Origin: Streptomyces xiamenensis
GTDB lineage: Bacteria; Actinomycetota; Actinomycetes; Streptomycetales; Streptomycetaceae
NCBI RefSeq assembly: GCF_000993785.3
Contig: NZ_CP009922.3
Location: 1,240,001-1,304,000, forward strand
DNA: 64,000 bases
Direction of reading: 5' to 3'
Made by a program: the position numbers and the translations under genes. The notes under the pieces are model-generated. The model did not search any database, was not told where the DNA came from, and worked only from the letters and a program-made list of their open reading frames with translations. Position 1 is the stretch's first letter; each line of letters opens with the position of its first letter. This document shows, in pieces, positions 1-8,919 of this stretch.

Positions 1-1
1 C

Positions 2-598
2 CCCGCCCAGTTCGACGCGCTGGTGAACGGCATCCTCGGCGACGCCGTCTACCGGCCGGGCGAACTGGCCGCCGGACACGCCACCCTGGACGACGCGGTG
101 CGCGCCGACGGCTGGCCCACCCGCGACGAGCTGTCCGGCAAGTTCCTCTTCCACCTCATCCCCGGCACCGTCGAGGAGGGCAACCCCTTCGACACCCTGT
201 GGACCGATGTCGAGTACAGCCGCCACCTGCGCGACCTGGCCGCCGCCGGAGACCTGGACCGCGCCGTCGCCTTCCCCGCCGTGCACCACGCCGAAGCCGA
301 CGACCCGCGCACCACACGGTACGCGGACGCCACGCTGCGCCCGTGGTTCGTCGTCTTCGACGGCAACGCCCCCACGTACGCGGGCGGCACCATCGACACC
401 GGCTGGTACGCCCGCAACAACTACCTGCTGGTGATGACGGACGCGCACGCCGTACCGCCCGCCATCAGCCCCACCGAGCCGGCGGAGAGCGAGGCGCTGG
501 AGCGGGTACGGCAGCTGGCCGGCACGCACGCCAGCGTCGTCAGCTCCGACTGGCACACCCTGCCCACCGTTCTGGGGACCGTGCTGCCGCGCGGCTGA
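2..598 (+). CDS. Ca2+-dependent phosphoinositide phospholipase C-like protein (5' truncated)
   Basis: The frame is open from base 2 through the left edge, so only the last ~198 codons are present. The stretch around LRPWFVVFDGNA, followed by IDTGWYARNNYLLVMTDAHA, resembles the C-terminal part of the Ca2+-dependent PI-PLC family (PF16670 type), secreted enzymes that cleave phosphoinositides. The catalytic histidines and any signal peptide would lie upstream of the window and cannot be checked. An in-frame GTG at 23 exists but is internal. It ends 83 bp before the response regulator and is probably a separate unit. The family call rests on remembered similarity. Confidence 0.6.
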   Translation, partial: PAQFDALVNGILGDAVYRPGELAAGHATLDDAVRADGWPTRDELSGKFLFHLIPGTVEEGNPFDTLWTDVEYSRHLRDLAAAGDLDRAVAFPAVHHAEADDPRTTRYADATLRPWFVVFDGNAPTYAGGTIDTGWYARNNYLLVMTDAHAVPPAISPTEPAESEALERVRQLAGTHASVVSSDWHTLPTVLGTVLPRG

Positions 599-681
599 GC
601 CACCGGAACCGGCGGTAGGCTGATCCACTCCGGGCGGGCGGACGGAACCGACGGACACGAGCGGAAGCAGGTAGGTACCGG

Positions 682-1329
682 GTGCGCGTCGTTCTCGCCG
701 AAGATCTGTTTCTCCTCAGGGACGGCCTCACCCGGCTCCTGCAGGCGCACGGCTTCGAGATCGCGGCGGCCGTCGACAACGGCCCCGCCCTCACCCGGGC
801 GCTCGCCGAACTGCGGCCGGACGTCGCGGTCGTGGATGTCCGGCTGCCCCCGTCCTTCACCGACGAAGGGCTGCAGTGCGCGCTCCGGGCGCGCCGCGAC
901 CGCCCGGGCATGCCGGTGCTGGTGCTGTCCCAGCACGTGGAGCAGCTGTACGCCCGCGAACTGCTGGCGGACGGCCACGGCGGGGTCGGCTACCTGCTCA
1001 AGGACCGGGTCTTCGACGCCGACCAGTTCATCGACGCGGTGCGCCGGGTCGCCGGGGGCGGTACGGCGATGGATCCGCAGGTCATCCAGCAGTTGCTCGC
1101 GCAGCGCACCCAGGACTCCCCGCTGGAGCGGCTCACCCCGCGCGAGCTGGAGGTCATCGAGCTGATGGCGCAGGGCCGTTCCAACGCCGCCATCGCCGAG
1201 CGGATGGTGGTGACCGAGCGCGCCATCGCCAAGCACACCTCCAACATCTTCGCCAAGCTCGGCCTCCCGGTCTCCGACGACGACAACCGGCGGGTGCTGG
1301 CCGTGCTCGCCTATCTCGAACGGCGCTGA
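682..1329 (+). CDS. LuxR/NarL-family response regulator (orphan)
   Basis: This 215-aa protein starts at a GTG with AGCAGGTAGGTA upstream. Its N-terminal receiver domain has the acid pocket in VVLAEDL, the phospho-acceptor Asp in VAVVDVRLPP and Lys in LLKDR. Its C-terminal LuxR helix-turn-helix reads LTPRELEVIELMAQGRSNAAIA...KHTSNIFAKL. The DVRLPP...TDEG signature is common in actinomycete NarL-type regulators. No histidine kinase lies on either side, so it is an orphan or is served by a kinase elsewhere. The following gene encodes a membrane protein and could be a target, but nothing in the sequence proves it. Confidence 0.9.
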   Translation: MRVVLAEDLFLLRDGLTRLLQAHGFEIAAAVDNGPALTRALAELRPDVAVVDVRLPPSFTDEGLQCALRARRDRPGMPVLVLSQHVEQLYARELLADGHGGVGYLLKDRVFDADQFIDAVRRVAGGGTAMDPQVIQQLLAQRTQDSPLERLTPRELEVIELMAQGRSNAAIAERMVVTERAIAKHTSNIFAKLGLPVSDDDNRRVLAVLAYLERR

Positions 1330-1481
1330 CCCGGTCCGAAACGCACGGCCGGCAGACAGCCGGCGGACACAAAGCGCGGCTTTCAGGAGAAAAACGGACC
1401 GCTCCGGAGAGAAACCGGACGCGGTCCGGACGCCCGGGAACACCCGCGTGTCCTCGGCCCCTTCCGCTCGTTCAGCGGGAT

Positions 1482-3491
1482 GTGTCCTCCAGCGATCTGT
1501 CTTCCCCCGATGTCAAGACCACCAGCCACCGGCGCCGGGAGACCGCGCCCGGCGTCGGCCCCGAGCAGGCCGCCGCCGCGCTGGTGGAGCACTATCCCCG
1601 GCTGGTCAGGCTGGCCTACCTCGCCCTGCCCGACGACCTCGGCCGGCACCGCCGGGTGCTCACGGCACACGCCCTGGTCCAGCGCGCCGTGCCGCGCGGC
1701 AGGACGGCCGCGCCGGCGGTGCTGCCCACGGCGGGCGGTGACCCCGGCGCCGTCCCCGTACCGCGCGCCGGAGCCGGGCCGACCGCCGACCCCGGCTATC
1801 TCCATCTGCGCCAGCGGGTCCTGCGCGCAGCGCTGACCGCCGCCCGCCCCGTGCGGCTGGCCGGGCGCGAGCTGCCCCGGCTGCGCACGGGCCCCTACGG
1901 GCTGCCCCGGGTGGCCGGGCTGCGGCTGTTCCCGCGCGCCACCGGCGACACCCCCGAACTCGCCCTCGAACAGGCCCTCAAGCGGCTGACCGGAGCCGGC
2001 CGCGCGGCGTACGCGCTGCGCCGGCTCGACGGGCTCAACGCGCCCGCCATCCGTACCCTGCTGGCCGCCTCAGGGGTGGACGAGGACGGCATCCGCGCGG
2101 CCCTGCGCGGCGCCGACACCCTGCCCGAGGGCGGTGAACTCGTCGATCCGTGCGCGCTGACCGCCCGCCCCACCGATCTGGCCAGGCGCCGCCGCCGGCA
2201 GCGCACCTTCCTCGCCGGTGCCGCCGCTCTCGCGCTGGCCGCCGGCACCGTGGCGCTGGTCCCCGGCGGCTGGGGCCCGGACGGCGCCGCCGCCCCGCCC
2301 TACGCGGAGAACGCGCAGGCCCAGGCAGCCCTGGACCCCAAGACGCTGCGCCGGATGCCCGCCGACGTGTGGGAGGGTTCCTCCCGGGTGGACTTCGCCG
2401 TGTGGCCCGCCCGTGGCGAAGCCGTCAACGACCAGGAACTGCTGCGCCGCGCGCTGGCCGTGTGGGCGCGCCCCGGCGAGTCGGTGGGCGTCTCCGCGAC
2501 GCCCGGCACCCAGACCGGACCGCCCCCGGGCCCGCCGCAGTTGCTGTTCGCCGGGGAGGTCGGCCAGGCCACGGTGGTGCTGCTGTACGACGGGATGCGG
2601 CTGGTGCGGTACGCGGAGGCGGCCGGCGCAACCGAGGGCGGCGCGGTGATGGACTTCGCCCGGGTGGACGGGGCCGACGCCCTCGCCTCCTCCGCCGTGG
2701 TCCTGGACCGGGCGGACGGCAACACCCGCTATCTGCTGGCGCCCTGGGTGGAGTCGCTGGAGATGACCGATCTGCTGACCCCGGGCCGCGGCGGGGTCCC
2801 CGCGGAGGTCGACGAGCACGGGGTGAGCGCCCCGGTGCGCACCCCGGCCGGGAGCGGCACGCAGGAGCAGTGCGCCGAGTACGCGGTGCTGGAGTTCACG
2901 GCGGCGGGCACGGCGGCGCCGTACGCGATGGCGGACCTCGGGGAGCTGACCCCGGCGCTGCTCACGTACGGTGCGCCGGGCGAGCGGGCCGGGGCGCTGT
3001 CGGACGGCACGGCGGCCGCCCGGTGGGCGCGTACCGCCTGTCATCTGTCCGGGGCCACGGCGACCGGGGTGCGCTCGGTGAACACCTGGAACTTCGCCGA
3101 GCAGGAGCTGCCGGACGGGGCGGGTACGGCCCAGTGGGTGTGCACCCGGGCCGAGACCTGGCGGGGTTCGGGCAGCCGCACCATGGCGCAGTTCCAGATC
3201 CCGTCCGCGAACGACGGTGAGCCCGGTGCCGTCGTCGCGCGGCAGGAGGAGGGCACGGCCTGCGGAGAGTTCGAGCCGCGGGTGCTGGCCGGCGTGCTGT
3301 GGAAGTCGCCGGCCGACTCCTGGTACCTGCTGGCCGCGGGCAGTCCCGAGGTCCACTCGATCGCGGCGGAGGGCGAGGTCGAGGGGCACGTCACCGGCCG
3401 GGTGATGGCGCTGCCGGCACCCGGGCAGGAGGCGGACGCGGAGCTGACGGCGACGCTGGAGCACGGCGAGACGCTGAGTTCGCTGGGCTGA
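1482..3491 (+). CDS. Membrane protein with sigma-factor-like cytoplasmic N-terminus
   Basis: A 669-aa protein if the GTG at 1482 is the start; the frame is open further upstream, but that part overlaps the response regulator. Residues ~25-220 contain segments resembling sigma-70 region 2 (VEHYPRLVRLAYLALPDDLG) and region 4 (LKRLTGAGRAAYALRRLDGL). After a run of basic residues (RRRRRQR-like) there is one hydrophobic segment near residues 242-262 (FLAGAAALALAAGTVALVPG), then ~400 residues likely to lie outside the membrane. The layout resembles a membrane-tethered sigma-like or anti-sigma protein. I do not recognise a named family. A 14-bp hairpin follows 11 bp after the stop. Confidence 0.75.
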   Translation: MSSSDLSSPDVKTTSHRRRETAPGVGPEQAAAALVEHYPRLVRLAYLALPDDLGRHRRVLTAHALVQRAVPRGRTAAPAVLPTAGGDPGAVPVPRAGAGPTADPGYLHLRQRVLRAALTAARPVRLAGRELPRLRTGPYGLPRVAGLRLFPRATGDTPELALEQALKRLTGAGRAAYALRRLDGLNAPAIRTLLAASGVDEDGIRAALRGADTLPEGGELVDPCALTARPTDLARRRRRQRTFLAGAAALALAAGTVALVPGGWGPDGAAAPPYAENAQAQAALDPKTLRRMPADVWEGSSRVDFAVWPARGEAVNDQELLRRALAVWARPGESVGVSATPGTQTGPPPGPPQLLFAGEVGQATVVLLYDGMRLVRYAEAAGATEGGAVMDFARVDGADALASSAVVLDRADGNTRYLLAPWVESLEMTDLLTPGRGGVPAEVDEHGVSAPVRTPAGSGTQEQCAEYAVLEFTAAGTAAPYAMADLGELTPALLTYGAPGERAGALSDGTAAARWARTACHLSGATATGVRSVNTWNFAEQELPDGAGTAQWVCTRAETWRGSGSRTMAQFQIPSANDGEPGAVVARQEEGTACGEFEPRVLAGVLWKSPADSWYLLAAGSPEVHSIAAEGEVEGHVTGRVMALPAPGQEADAELTATLEHGETLSSLG

Positions 3492-3502
3492 GACGGGACG
3501 GC

Positions 3503-3535
3503 GCTGCCCGTACGGCGAAGGGCCGTACGGGCAGC
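3503..3535. terminator. Strong intrinsic terminator hairpin
   Basis: Perfect 14-bp inverted repeat, GCTGCCCGTACGGC at 3503-3516 and its complement at 3522-3535, around a 5-nt loop. It sits between the convergent membrane-protein gene and the amylase gene and probably ends both transcripts. Confidence 0.85.
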
Positions 3536-3594
3536 GGTCACGCGGGCGCGCGGTCGCGCGTCACGCGGTCATCCGGGGTCGGTGGCCCGGACGG

Positions 3595-4983
3595 TCAGCA
3601 GGAGCGGGCGCCGCTGTGCAGGGCGAGCGCGGTGTTGCTGCCGAGGGTGGCGGTGAACCGTCCCGAACCGTCCACCGTCACGGTGCGGTTGCTCTGCACG
3701 TCGCAGTAGTTCCCGGCCGGGAGCGAGGTCTGGTAGGTCTGGGTGAGCGAGCCGCCCTCGTGGTTGATGGCGACGAAGCCCCGACTGCCGCGGCCGAAGG
3801 CGATGGCGTTGTTGCCGTTGTCCCACCAGTTGGTGACGGCCTGGCCACGGGTGGCGTTGCGGAAGCCGACCATGGAGGAGATCTCCGGCCAGGCGTGCTG
3901 GCACTTCCAGCCGTTCGCGTAGCAGGCGCTCACCTGGCCGTTGCCGGGCGGACCGGCGTCGTGATCGGTGAACTCGTAGCCGGAGTGCACATCGGGTGAG
4001 CCGTACGGCCAGGCCAGCATGAAGACGTTGGCGAGCGTGTAGTCGGCGCCGTTCTTGTAGGACAGGGTGGAGCCGTTGCGCTCGGTGTCGTGATTGTCGA
4101 CGAAGACGGCGGAACCGCCGCTGGGCATGTGGCCCCAGCCCTCGCCGAAGTTGTTCAGGTAGGCCAGCCGTTCGTTCTGGAAGACCCGCTTCAGGTCGGT
4201 GCCGTAGCGGAACTCCTGGACATCGCCGGTGCCCCGGTACTCGGTGGGTGAGACGGCCTCGCCGGCGCCGTAGATGGCCTCCTGCTTCCAGTAGGCGTTG
4301 GGGTTGCTGAGGCGGGACTTGATGTTGGCGAGGTCGGCGGCGGGCATGTGCTTGGCCGCGTCGATGCGGAAGCCGGCGACGCCGAGGGAGAGCAGATCGT
4401 TCATGTAGTCGGCGATGCGCTGGCGGACGTAGTCCTTGCCGGTGTTCAGGTCGGACAGCCCTACCAGTTCGCAGTTCTGGACGTTGTGACGGTCGCCGTA
4501 GTTGTCGCCGATCTCGCGGCGGCAGTCGTTGAAGTCCCAGTCGCTGTAGGGGGCGTTCGGGTAGTCGTACTTGGTGTAGGTGCTGCCGGCGGTGCCGGTG
4601 CCGGAGCCGGCCGTCATGTGATTGATGACGGTGTCCACGACCACGCCGACGCCGGCACTCCTGCAGGTGTTGACCATGTTCTGGAACTGGGCGCGGTTGC
4701 CGAGCCGGCTGCCGATCGTGTAACTGACGGGCTGGTAGGCGGTCCACCACTGGCTGCCCTGGATGTGCTCCTGGGGCGGGGAGACCTGGACGTAGCCGTA
4801 CCCGGCCGGGCCCAGACGCTGGGTGCATTCGCGGGCGATGGAGTCGAAGTTCCAGGAGAACAGCACGGCGGTGACGTCCTTGTCGCCGGGCGGTGCGGCG
4901 CTGGCGGCGGGGGCGCCGAGTGAGACCGCGAGCCCGGCGGCTGCTGCCGTCAGACCGGCGAGCGCCGTACGGATCAGGGGCAT
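3595..4983 (-). CDS. amy: Secreted alpha-amylase (GH13)
   Basis: 462 aa. A Sec signal peptide ([20 protein letters not shown]...APAASA) precedes a mature GH13 domain beginning [15 protein letters not shown]. Visible GH13 motifs are DTVINH, the nucleophile region GFRIDAAKH, the acid/base Glu in YGAGEAV and [10 protein letters not shown]. The Arg and Asn of these motifs fit chloride-dependent actinomycete/animal-type amylases. The length matches the short Streptomyces amylases that lack a starch-binding CBM20. It hydrolyses extracellular starch and supplies maltodextrins to the MalEFG importer encoded nearby. The start is supported by GAGGAGAT upstream. A clear promoter and candidate MalR sites lie at 5024-5099. 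Confidence 0.93.
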   Translation of the reverse strand: MPLIRTALAGLTAAAAGLAVSLGAPAASAAPPGDKDVTAVLFSWNFDSIARECTQRLGPAGYGYVQVSPPQEHIQGSQWWTAYQPVSYTIGSRLGNRAQFQNMVNTCRSAGVGVVVDTVINHMTAGSGTGTAGSTYTKYDYPNAPYSDWDFNDCRREIGDNYGDRHNVQNCELVGLSDLNTGKDYVRQRIADYMNDLLSLGVAGFRIDAAKHMPAADLANIKSRLSNPNAYWKQEAIYGAGEAVSPTEYRGTGDVQEFRYGTDLKRVFQNERLAYLNNFGEGWGHMPSGGSAVFVDNHDTERNGSTLSYKNGADYTLANVFMLAWPYGSPDVHSGYEFTDHDAGPPGNGQVSACYANGWKCQHAWPEISSMVGFRNATRGQAVTNWWDNGNNAIAFGRGSRGFVAINHEGGSLTQTYQTSLPAGNYCDVQSNRTVTVDGSGRFTATLGSNTALALHSGARSC

Positions 4984-5023
4984 GACATCTCCTCACGGGT
5001 GGGGGTGCCGGAAGAGCACTCTT

Positions 5024-5066
5024 CTTGCCGAAAGGTTCTTGGAAGTTTCAGCAATAAGGTTGCAGG
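5024..5066. promoter_or_regulatory. Candidate MalR operator: CTTG-type repeats in the amylase leader
   Basis: On the plus strand, CTTGCCG starts at 5024 and CTTGGAAG at 5038, a 14-bp step. GTTGCAGG follows at 5059-5066. CTTGC(A/C)G-like repeats are the known type of MalR site in Streptomyces mal and amylase promoters. The repeats lie just downstream of the predicted start point, fitting repression by a roadblock. Confidence 0.5.
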
Positions 5067-5070
5067 GCTG

Positions 5071-5099
5071 ACCGTAGAGCGGCCCGCAGGGGCGGTCAA
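5071..5099 (-). promoter_or_regulatory. Amylase promoter (-35 TTGACC, -10 TACGGT)
   Basis: On the minus strand, TTGACC (5094-5099) and TACGGT (5071-5076) are separated by exactly 17 bp, a near-ideal vegetative sigma promoter. Transcription would begin near 5064, giving a leader of ~80 nt that runs through the CTTG repeats at 5024-5066. Confidence 0.75.
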
Positions 5100-5135
5100 G
5101 GGGCATGACACGCCCCGGAAATGTTGACGTCGAAT

Positions 5136-5167
5136 GTCCGCAACCTCTTACACAAGAAGTTGCGGAC
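5136..5167. promoter_or_regulatory. 9-bp inverted repeat between malR2 and amy
   Basis: GTCCGCAAC (5136-5144) and its exact complement GTTGCGGAC (5159-5167) flank a 14-nt spacer. The TTGCGG core matches half-sites at the malE promoter. It lies 28 bp after the malR2 stop and upstream of the amylase -35 box, so it could be an operator or a terminator stem for malR2. Confidence 0.5.
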
Positions 5168-5194
5168 TGCTAGCGTCGAACGGCTGCCATCCCG

Positions 5195-6208
5195 TCACCC
5201 GTTGCCGCGCTGGGGCGCGATCGCCGTGCTCCCCCTGACGACGAGTTCCGGCTGGAAGACGAACTCCGTGTGCTGGACCTGGGTTCCGTTGATCTCTTCC
5301 AGCAAGGTCGTGACCGCCGCGCCCGCCATCGCGCGGACCGGTTGGCGCAGGGTCGTCAGCGGCGGGTCGGTGAACGCGATCAGGTCGGAGTCGTCATAAC
5401 CGGTCACCGACACGTCCCCCGGCACGGTGAGCCCGCGCTGCCGCGCGGCCCGTATCGCGCCGAGCGCCATCATGTCGCTGCCGCACACGATGCCCGTGCA
5501 GCCCGCGTCCAGCAGGGCGGTGGCCGCGGCCTGGCCGCCCTCCACGCTGAACAGCGAGTGCCGCACCGGCGCCCCCTCCCCCAGTTCCGCGGTGAAGCCC
5601 GCCACCTTCCGCAGCACCGGGACGAAACGGGCCGGCCCCACCGCCAGGCCGATCCGCTCATGCCCCAGATCCCGCAGATGCCGCACGGCCATCCGGGTCG
5701 CCGCCGCGTCGTCGGGGGAGACGAACGGCGCCTCCACCCGGTCGTTGTAGCCGTTGATCAGCACGAACGGCACCCCGCGCCCAGCCAGCCTGGAGTACCG
5801 GTCGGGGTCGGTGGTGGTGTCCGCGTGCAGCCCCGACAGGAAGACGATGCCGGTGACCCCCCGTTCCACGAGCTGATCCACCAGTTCGTCCTCGGTGGCC
5901 CCGCCCGGACTCTGGGTGCACAGCACCGGGGTGTAGCCGTGCGAGGCGAGCGCCTGCTCGATGACCTGGGCGAAGGCGGGGAAGATCGGGTTGGTCAACT
6001 CGGGTATCACCAGGCCGATCAGGCCCGCGCTGCGCTGCCGCAGCCGCAGCGGGCGCTCGTACCCCAGGACGTCCAGGGCGGCGAGCACCCGCTGCCGGGT
6101 CGTGGCCGCGACCCCCGACTTTCCGTTGAGCACCCGGCTGACCGTGGCCTCACTGACCCCGGCCTGCCCGGCGATATCGGCGAGTCGGGCGGGCGCGGCG
6201 TCAGCCAT
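5195..6208 (-). CDS. malR2: LacI-family regulator, second MalR-like protein
   Basis: 337 aa. The N-terminal LacI helix-turn-helix RLADIAGQAGVSEATVSRVL is followed by a periplasmic-binding-protein-like effector domain. It is closely similar to malR at 11535 along its whole length, sharing VSEATVSRVLNG, NPIFPAFAQVI, GLHADT, PFVSPDD and CGSDMMALGAIRAARQRGL-type blocks. It is therefore a paralogue that probably reads similar operators. The ATG overlaps the aglA stop by 8 bp, so it is translationally coupled to the alpha-glucosidase as the last gene of the malEFG-aglA operon. It probably gives feedback control over mal and amylase genes. The effector could differ from MalR's. Confidence 0.88.
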   Translation of the reverse strand: MADAAPARLADIAGQAGVSEATVSRVLNGKSGVAATTRQRVLAALDVLGYERPLRLRQRSAGLIGLVIPELTNPIFPAFAQVIEQALASHGYTPVLCTQSPGGATEDELVDQLVERGVTGIVFLSGLHADTTTDPDRYSRLAGRGVPFVLINGYNDRVEAPFVSPDDAAATRMAVRHLRDLGHERIGLAVGPARFVPVLRKVAGFTAELGEGAPVRHSLFSVEGGQAAATALLDAGCTGIVCGSDMMALGAIRAARQRGLTVPGDVSVTGYDDSDLIAFTDPPLTTLRQPVRAMAGAAVTTLLEEINGTQVQHTEFVFQPELVVRGSTAIAPQRGNG

Positions 6209-7886
6209 GCGTGGCCCACCACACCGTGGTGTCGGCGGGCAGGATGTCGCCCCCGGCGGGGACCGGGCCGCTGGCGAGCAGCAGGGTGCCGGCGGGTGCG
6301 AGCCCGGCGGGCAGCGTGATGTCGGCCCCGGTGGTGTTGGCCAGGACCAGCACCGCTCCCCCGTCGGCGCCGTCCGCGCCCTCCGCGGCGCGGCGGCGGA
6401 ACGCCAGCACCCCCTCGGGGGCGTCCAGCCACTCCACTCCGTCCCCCGCGCCGAGTTCGGGCCGACGGCGGCGGATGGCCAGCGCCGAGCGGTACAGCAC
6501 CAGGGTGGAGTCCGGGTCGTCCGTCTGCGCCGAGACGGCGAGCTTGGCCCAGCCGCCGGGCTGCGGCAGCCAGCTGCCCCCCGTGCCGAACCCGTACGAC
6601 GGCCCCTCGCTGCTCCACGGGATGGGCACCCGGCAGCCGTCGCGCAGCCCGTCCTGGCCATCGCCCTCGGTGCTGTCCTCGTCCGGCGAGCGGCGGTAGA
6701 ACGCCGGGTCCTGCCGTACCTCGTCGGGCAGTTCGGTGACCTCGGGCAGGCCGAGTTCCTCGCCCTGGTAGAGGTAGGCGGAGCCGGGCAGCGCCAGCAT
6801 CAGCAGGGTGGCGGCACGGGCCCGGCCCACGTCGCCGCCGAGCCGGGTGAGATGGCGCACCACGTCGTGGTTGGACAGGACCCAGGTGGTGGGGGCGCCG
6901 ACCGGGCGCATGGAGTCCAGCGAGGAGTCGATGACCTCGCGCAGCGCGCCGGCCTCCCACGGGGTGCTCAGGTAATGGAAGTTGAACGCCTGGTGGAGTT
7001 CGCCGGGGCGCAGGTAGCGGGCGGTGCGCTCGGCGCTGGGGGTCCACGCCTCGGCGACGCCGATGCGCTGCCCCGGGTAGGCGTCCAGGATGGTGCGCCA
7101 GTCGCGGTAGATCTCGTGGACGCCGTCCTGGTCGAAGAACGGCAGTGTCTGGGTTCCCAGGAGCTTCAGCTGTCCGCTGTGGCCCATGTCGGGGAGCCCT
7201 TCGGCCTTGACCATGCCGTGCGCCACGTCGATGCGGAAGCCGTCGACGCCCTTGTCGAGCCAGAAGCGCAGCACCGAGCGGAATTCGTCCCGGACGGTGT
7301 CGTTCTCCCAGTTGAAGTCGGGCTGTTCGGGCGCGAAGAGGTGCAGGTACCACTCGCCGGGCGAGCCGTCGGGGTTGGTGGTGCGGGTCCAGGCGGGGCC
7401 GCCGAAGATGGACTCCCAGTCGTTGGGGGGCTCTTCACCCTTTTCGCCCTTGCCGGGGCGGAAGTGGTAGCGCTCGCGCATCGGGGAGCCGGGGCCCTCG
7501 CGCAGGGCGCGGCGGAACCACTCGTGGCGGTCCGAGGAGTGGTTGGGGACGATGTCGACGATGATGCGCAGGCCCAGGTCGTGGGCTTCGCGGATGAGGT
7601 CGTCGGCGTCCTGGAGGGTGCCGAACATGGGGTCGATGGCCCGGTAGTCGGCGACGTCGTAGCCGGCGTCGGCCTGCGGGGAGGCGTAGAAGGGGCTCAG
7701 CCACACGGCGTCCACGCCGAGGTCCGCGAGGTAGGGCAGGCGGGCCCGGATGCCGGGGAGGTCGCCCATGCCGTCGCCGTCGCCGTCGGCGAAGGAGCGC
7801 GGGTAGACCTGGTAGATGACGGCGTCCCGCCACCACCCGGGCGTCTCGGCGGCAGGGGTGGTGGGGGCGGCGAGGTGCTGGGTCAT
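6201..7886 (-). CDS. aglA: Alpha-glucosidase / oligo-glucosidase (GH13)
   Basis: 561 aa with no signal peptide, so cytoplasmic. GH13 signatures appear in order: WWRDAVIYQVYPRSFADGDG near the N-terminus, DIVPNHSS, GFRIDVAHG with the catalytic Asp, the acid/base Glu in GVAEAW, and LSNHDVVRH. The DGDGDG calcium-type loop and overall layout match AglA-type alpha-glucosidases that hydrolyse imported maltose and maltodextrins to glucose. It lies 80 bp downstream of malG in the same direction and overlaps malR2 by 8 bp, so it is part of the mal operon. Confidence 0.92.
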   Translation of the reverse strand: MTQHLAAPTTPAAETPGWWRDAVIYQVYPRSFADGDGDGMGDLPGIRARLPYLADLGVDAVWLSPFYASPQADAGYDVADYRAIDPMFGTLQDADDLIREAHDLGLRIIVDIVPNHSSDRHEWFRRALREGPGSPMRERYHFRPGKGEKGEEPPNDWESIFGGPAWTRTTNPDGSPGEWYLHLFAPEQPDFNWENDTVRDEFRSVLRFWLDKGVDGFRIDVAHGMVKAEGLPDMGHSGQLKLLGTQTLPFFDQDGVHEIYRDWRTILDAYPGQRIGVAEAWTPSAERTARYLRPGELHQAFNFHYLSTPWEAGALREVIDSSLDSMRPVGAPTTWVLSNHDVVRHLTRLGGDVGRARAATLLMLALPGSAYLYQGEELGLPEVTELPDEVRQDPAFYRRSPDEDSTEGDGQDGLRDGCRVPIPWSSEGPSYGFGTGGSWLPQPGGWAKLAVSAQTDDPDSTLVLYRSALAIRRRRPELGAGDGVEWLDAPEGVLAFRRRAAEGADGADGGAVLVLANTTGADITLPAGLAPAGTLLLASGPVPAGGDILPADTTVWWATHG

Positions 7887-7966
7887 GTCTTCCCTGTGGC
7901 TCGTCGTGTACGTGATGGGGGTGCCGGCGCGGGCCGGTGCGGTGGCGGTGCTCGGTGCGGGCCGGG

Positions 7967-8917
7967 TCAGGACTTGGTGGCGCCCGCCGTGAGCCCGGAC
8001 TGCAGGTGCCGCTGCGCGTAGCCGAAGACCAGGGTCGCGGGTACGGCGATGAGCACGGCGGCGGCAGTCATCAGATGCCAGTCCTGGGTGTGCTGGTTGA
8101 CGAAGGTCTGCAGACCGCCCGCCAGGGTGAGGTGCCGTTCACCGGTCATGAACGCGGTGGCGTAGGCGACTTCGGCCCACGCGGTGACGAAGGTGTAGAA
8201 GCCGGTGACGGCCAGGCCCGGCCGGGCCAGCGGCATGATGAGCCGCCAGAAGGTGCCGAAGGGCGACAGACCGTCCACCCGTCCCGATTCGTCGATGGAG
8301 ACGGGGATGGTGTCGAAGAAGCCCTTCATCATCCAGGCGCAGAACGGCACCGCGATGGTGAGGTAGGTGACGATCAGCGCGATGGGCCGGTTCAGCAGCC
8401 CGTACTGGGCCATCAGGTTGTACAGCGGCACGATGAGCACGGCCATCGGGAACATCTGCGTGATGAGCAGGGTCCACATCAGCGGGCGCATGCCGGGGAA
8501 GCGGAAGCGGCTGAGCGCGTAGCCGGTGGTGGAGGAGATGAACACCCCGATGATGGTGGTGGTGACCACGATCAGCAGGGAGTTGCCGAACCAGGTGAGG
8601 AACTTGGTGTTGTTCAGCACGTGGTCGTAGTTGTCCAGCGTGAAGTTGGACAGCAGCGAGATGGTGAACGTGTCGGCCTTGGGCTTGAAGGACGTCACCA
8701 GCAGCCAGGCCGGCGGGAAGACCGCCACCAACGCGGCGAGCAGCAAGGTGGCGTGCAGCCCGAAGGAGGCGAGCGGGCCGCGTTCGCCGCGCCGTCGCGG
8801 GCGCTTGCCGCGTCCGCCGCCGGCGCCGCCCCACTGGGGGGTGTCGCCGGTGCCGGTGCCCGTGCCCGGGGCGGCCGTGGTGGTGCCGGTGGTGAAACGG
8901 GTTGTCTCGGTGGCCAT
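7967..8917 (-). CDS. malG: Maltodextrin ABC transporter permease MalG
   Basis: 316 aa. A Gly/Thr-rich cytoplasmic N-terminus (~50 residues) is followed by six predicted membrane helices starting at LHATLLLAALVAVFPPAWLLVTS. The permease EAA-type loop is DESGRVDGLSPFGTFWRLIMPLARPG, which contacts the ATPase. Only 2 bp separate its ATG from the malF stop, so the two are co-translated. It forms the channel with MalF. No MalK-like ATPase gene is nearby; in Streptomyces the shared ATPase MsiK, encoded elsewhere, energises this importer. Confidence 0.94.
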   Translation of the reverse strand: MATETTRFTTGTTTAAPGTGTGTGDTPQWGGAGGGRGKRPRRRGERGPLASFGLHATLLLAALVAVFPPAWLLVTSFKPKADTFTISLLSNFTLDNYDHVLNNTKFLTWFGNSLLIVVTTTIIGVFISSTTGYALSRFRFPGMRPLMWTLLITQMFPMAVLIVPLYNLMAQYGLLNRPIALIVTYLTIAVPFCAWMMKGFFDTIPVSIDESGRVDGLSPFGTFWRLIMPLARPGLAVTGFYTFVTAWAEVAYATAFMTGERHLTLAGGLQTFVNQHTQDWHLMTAAAVLIAVPATLVFGYAQRHLQSGLTAGATKS

Positions 8918-8919
8918 CG

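Noticed and set aside
682..3491. Treating the orphan response regulator and the following membrane protein as a two-component system
   Set aside because: The membrane protein has no HATPase motifs (N-box, G-box) and so is not a histidine kinase.
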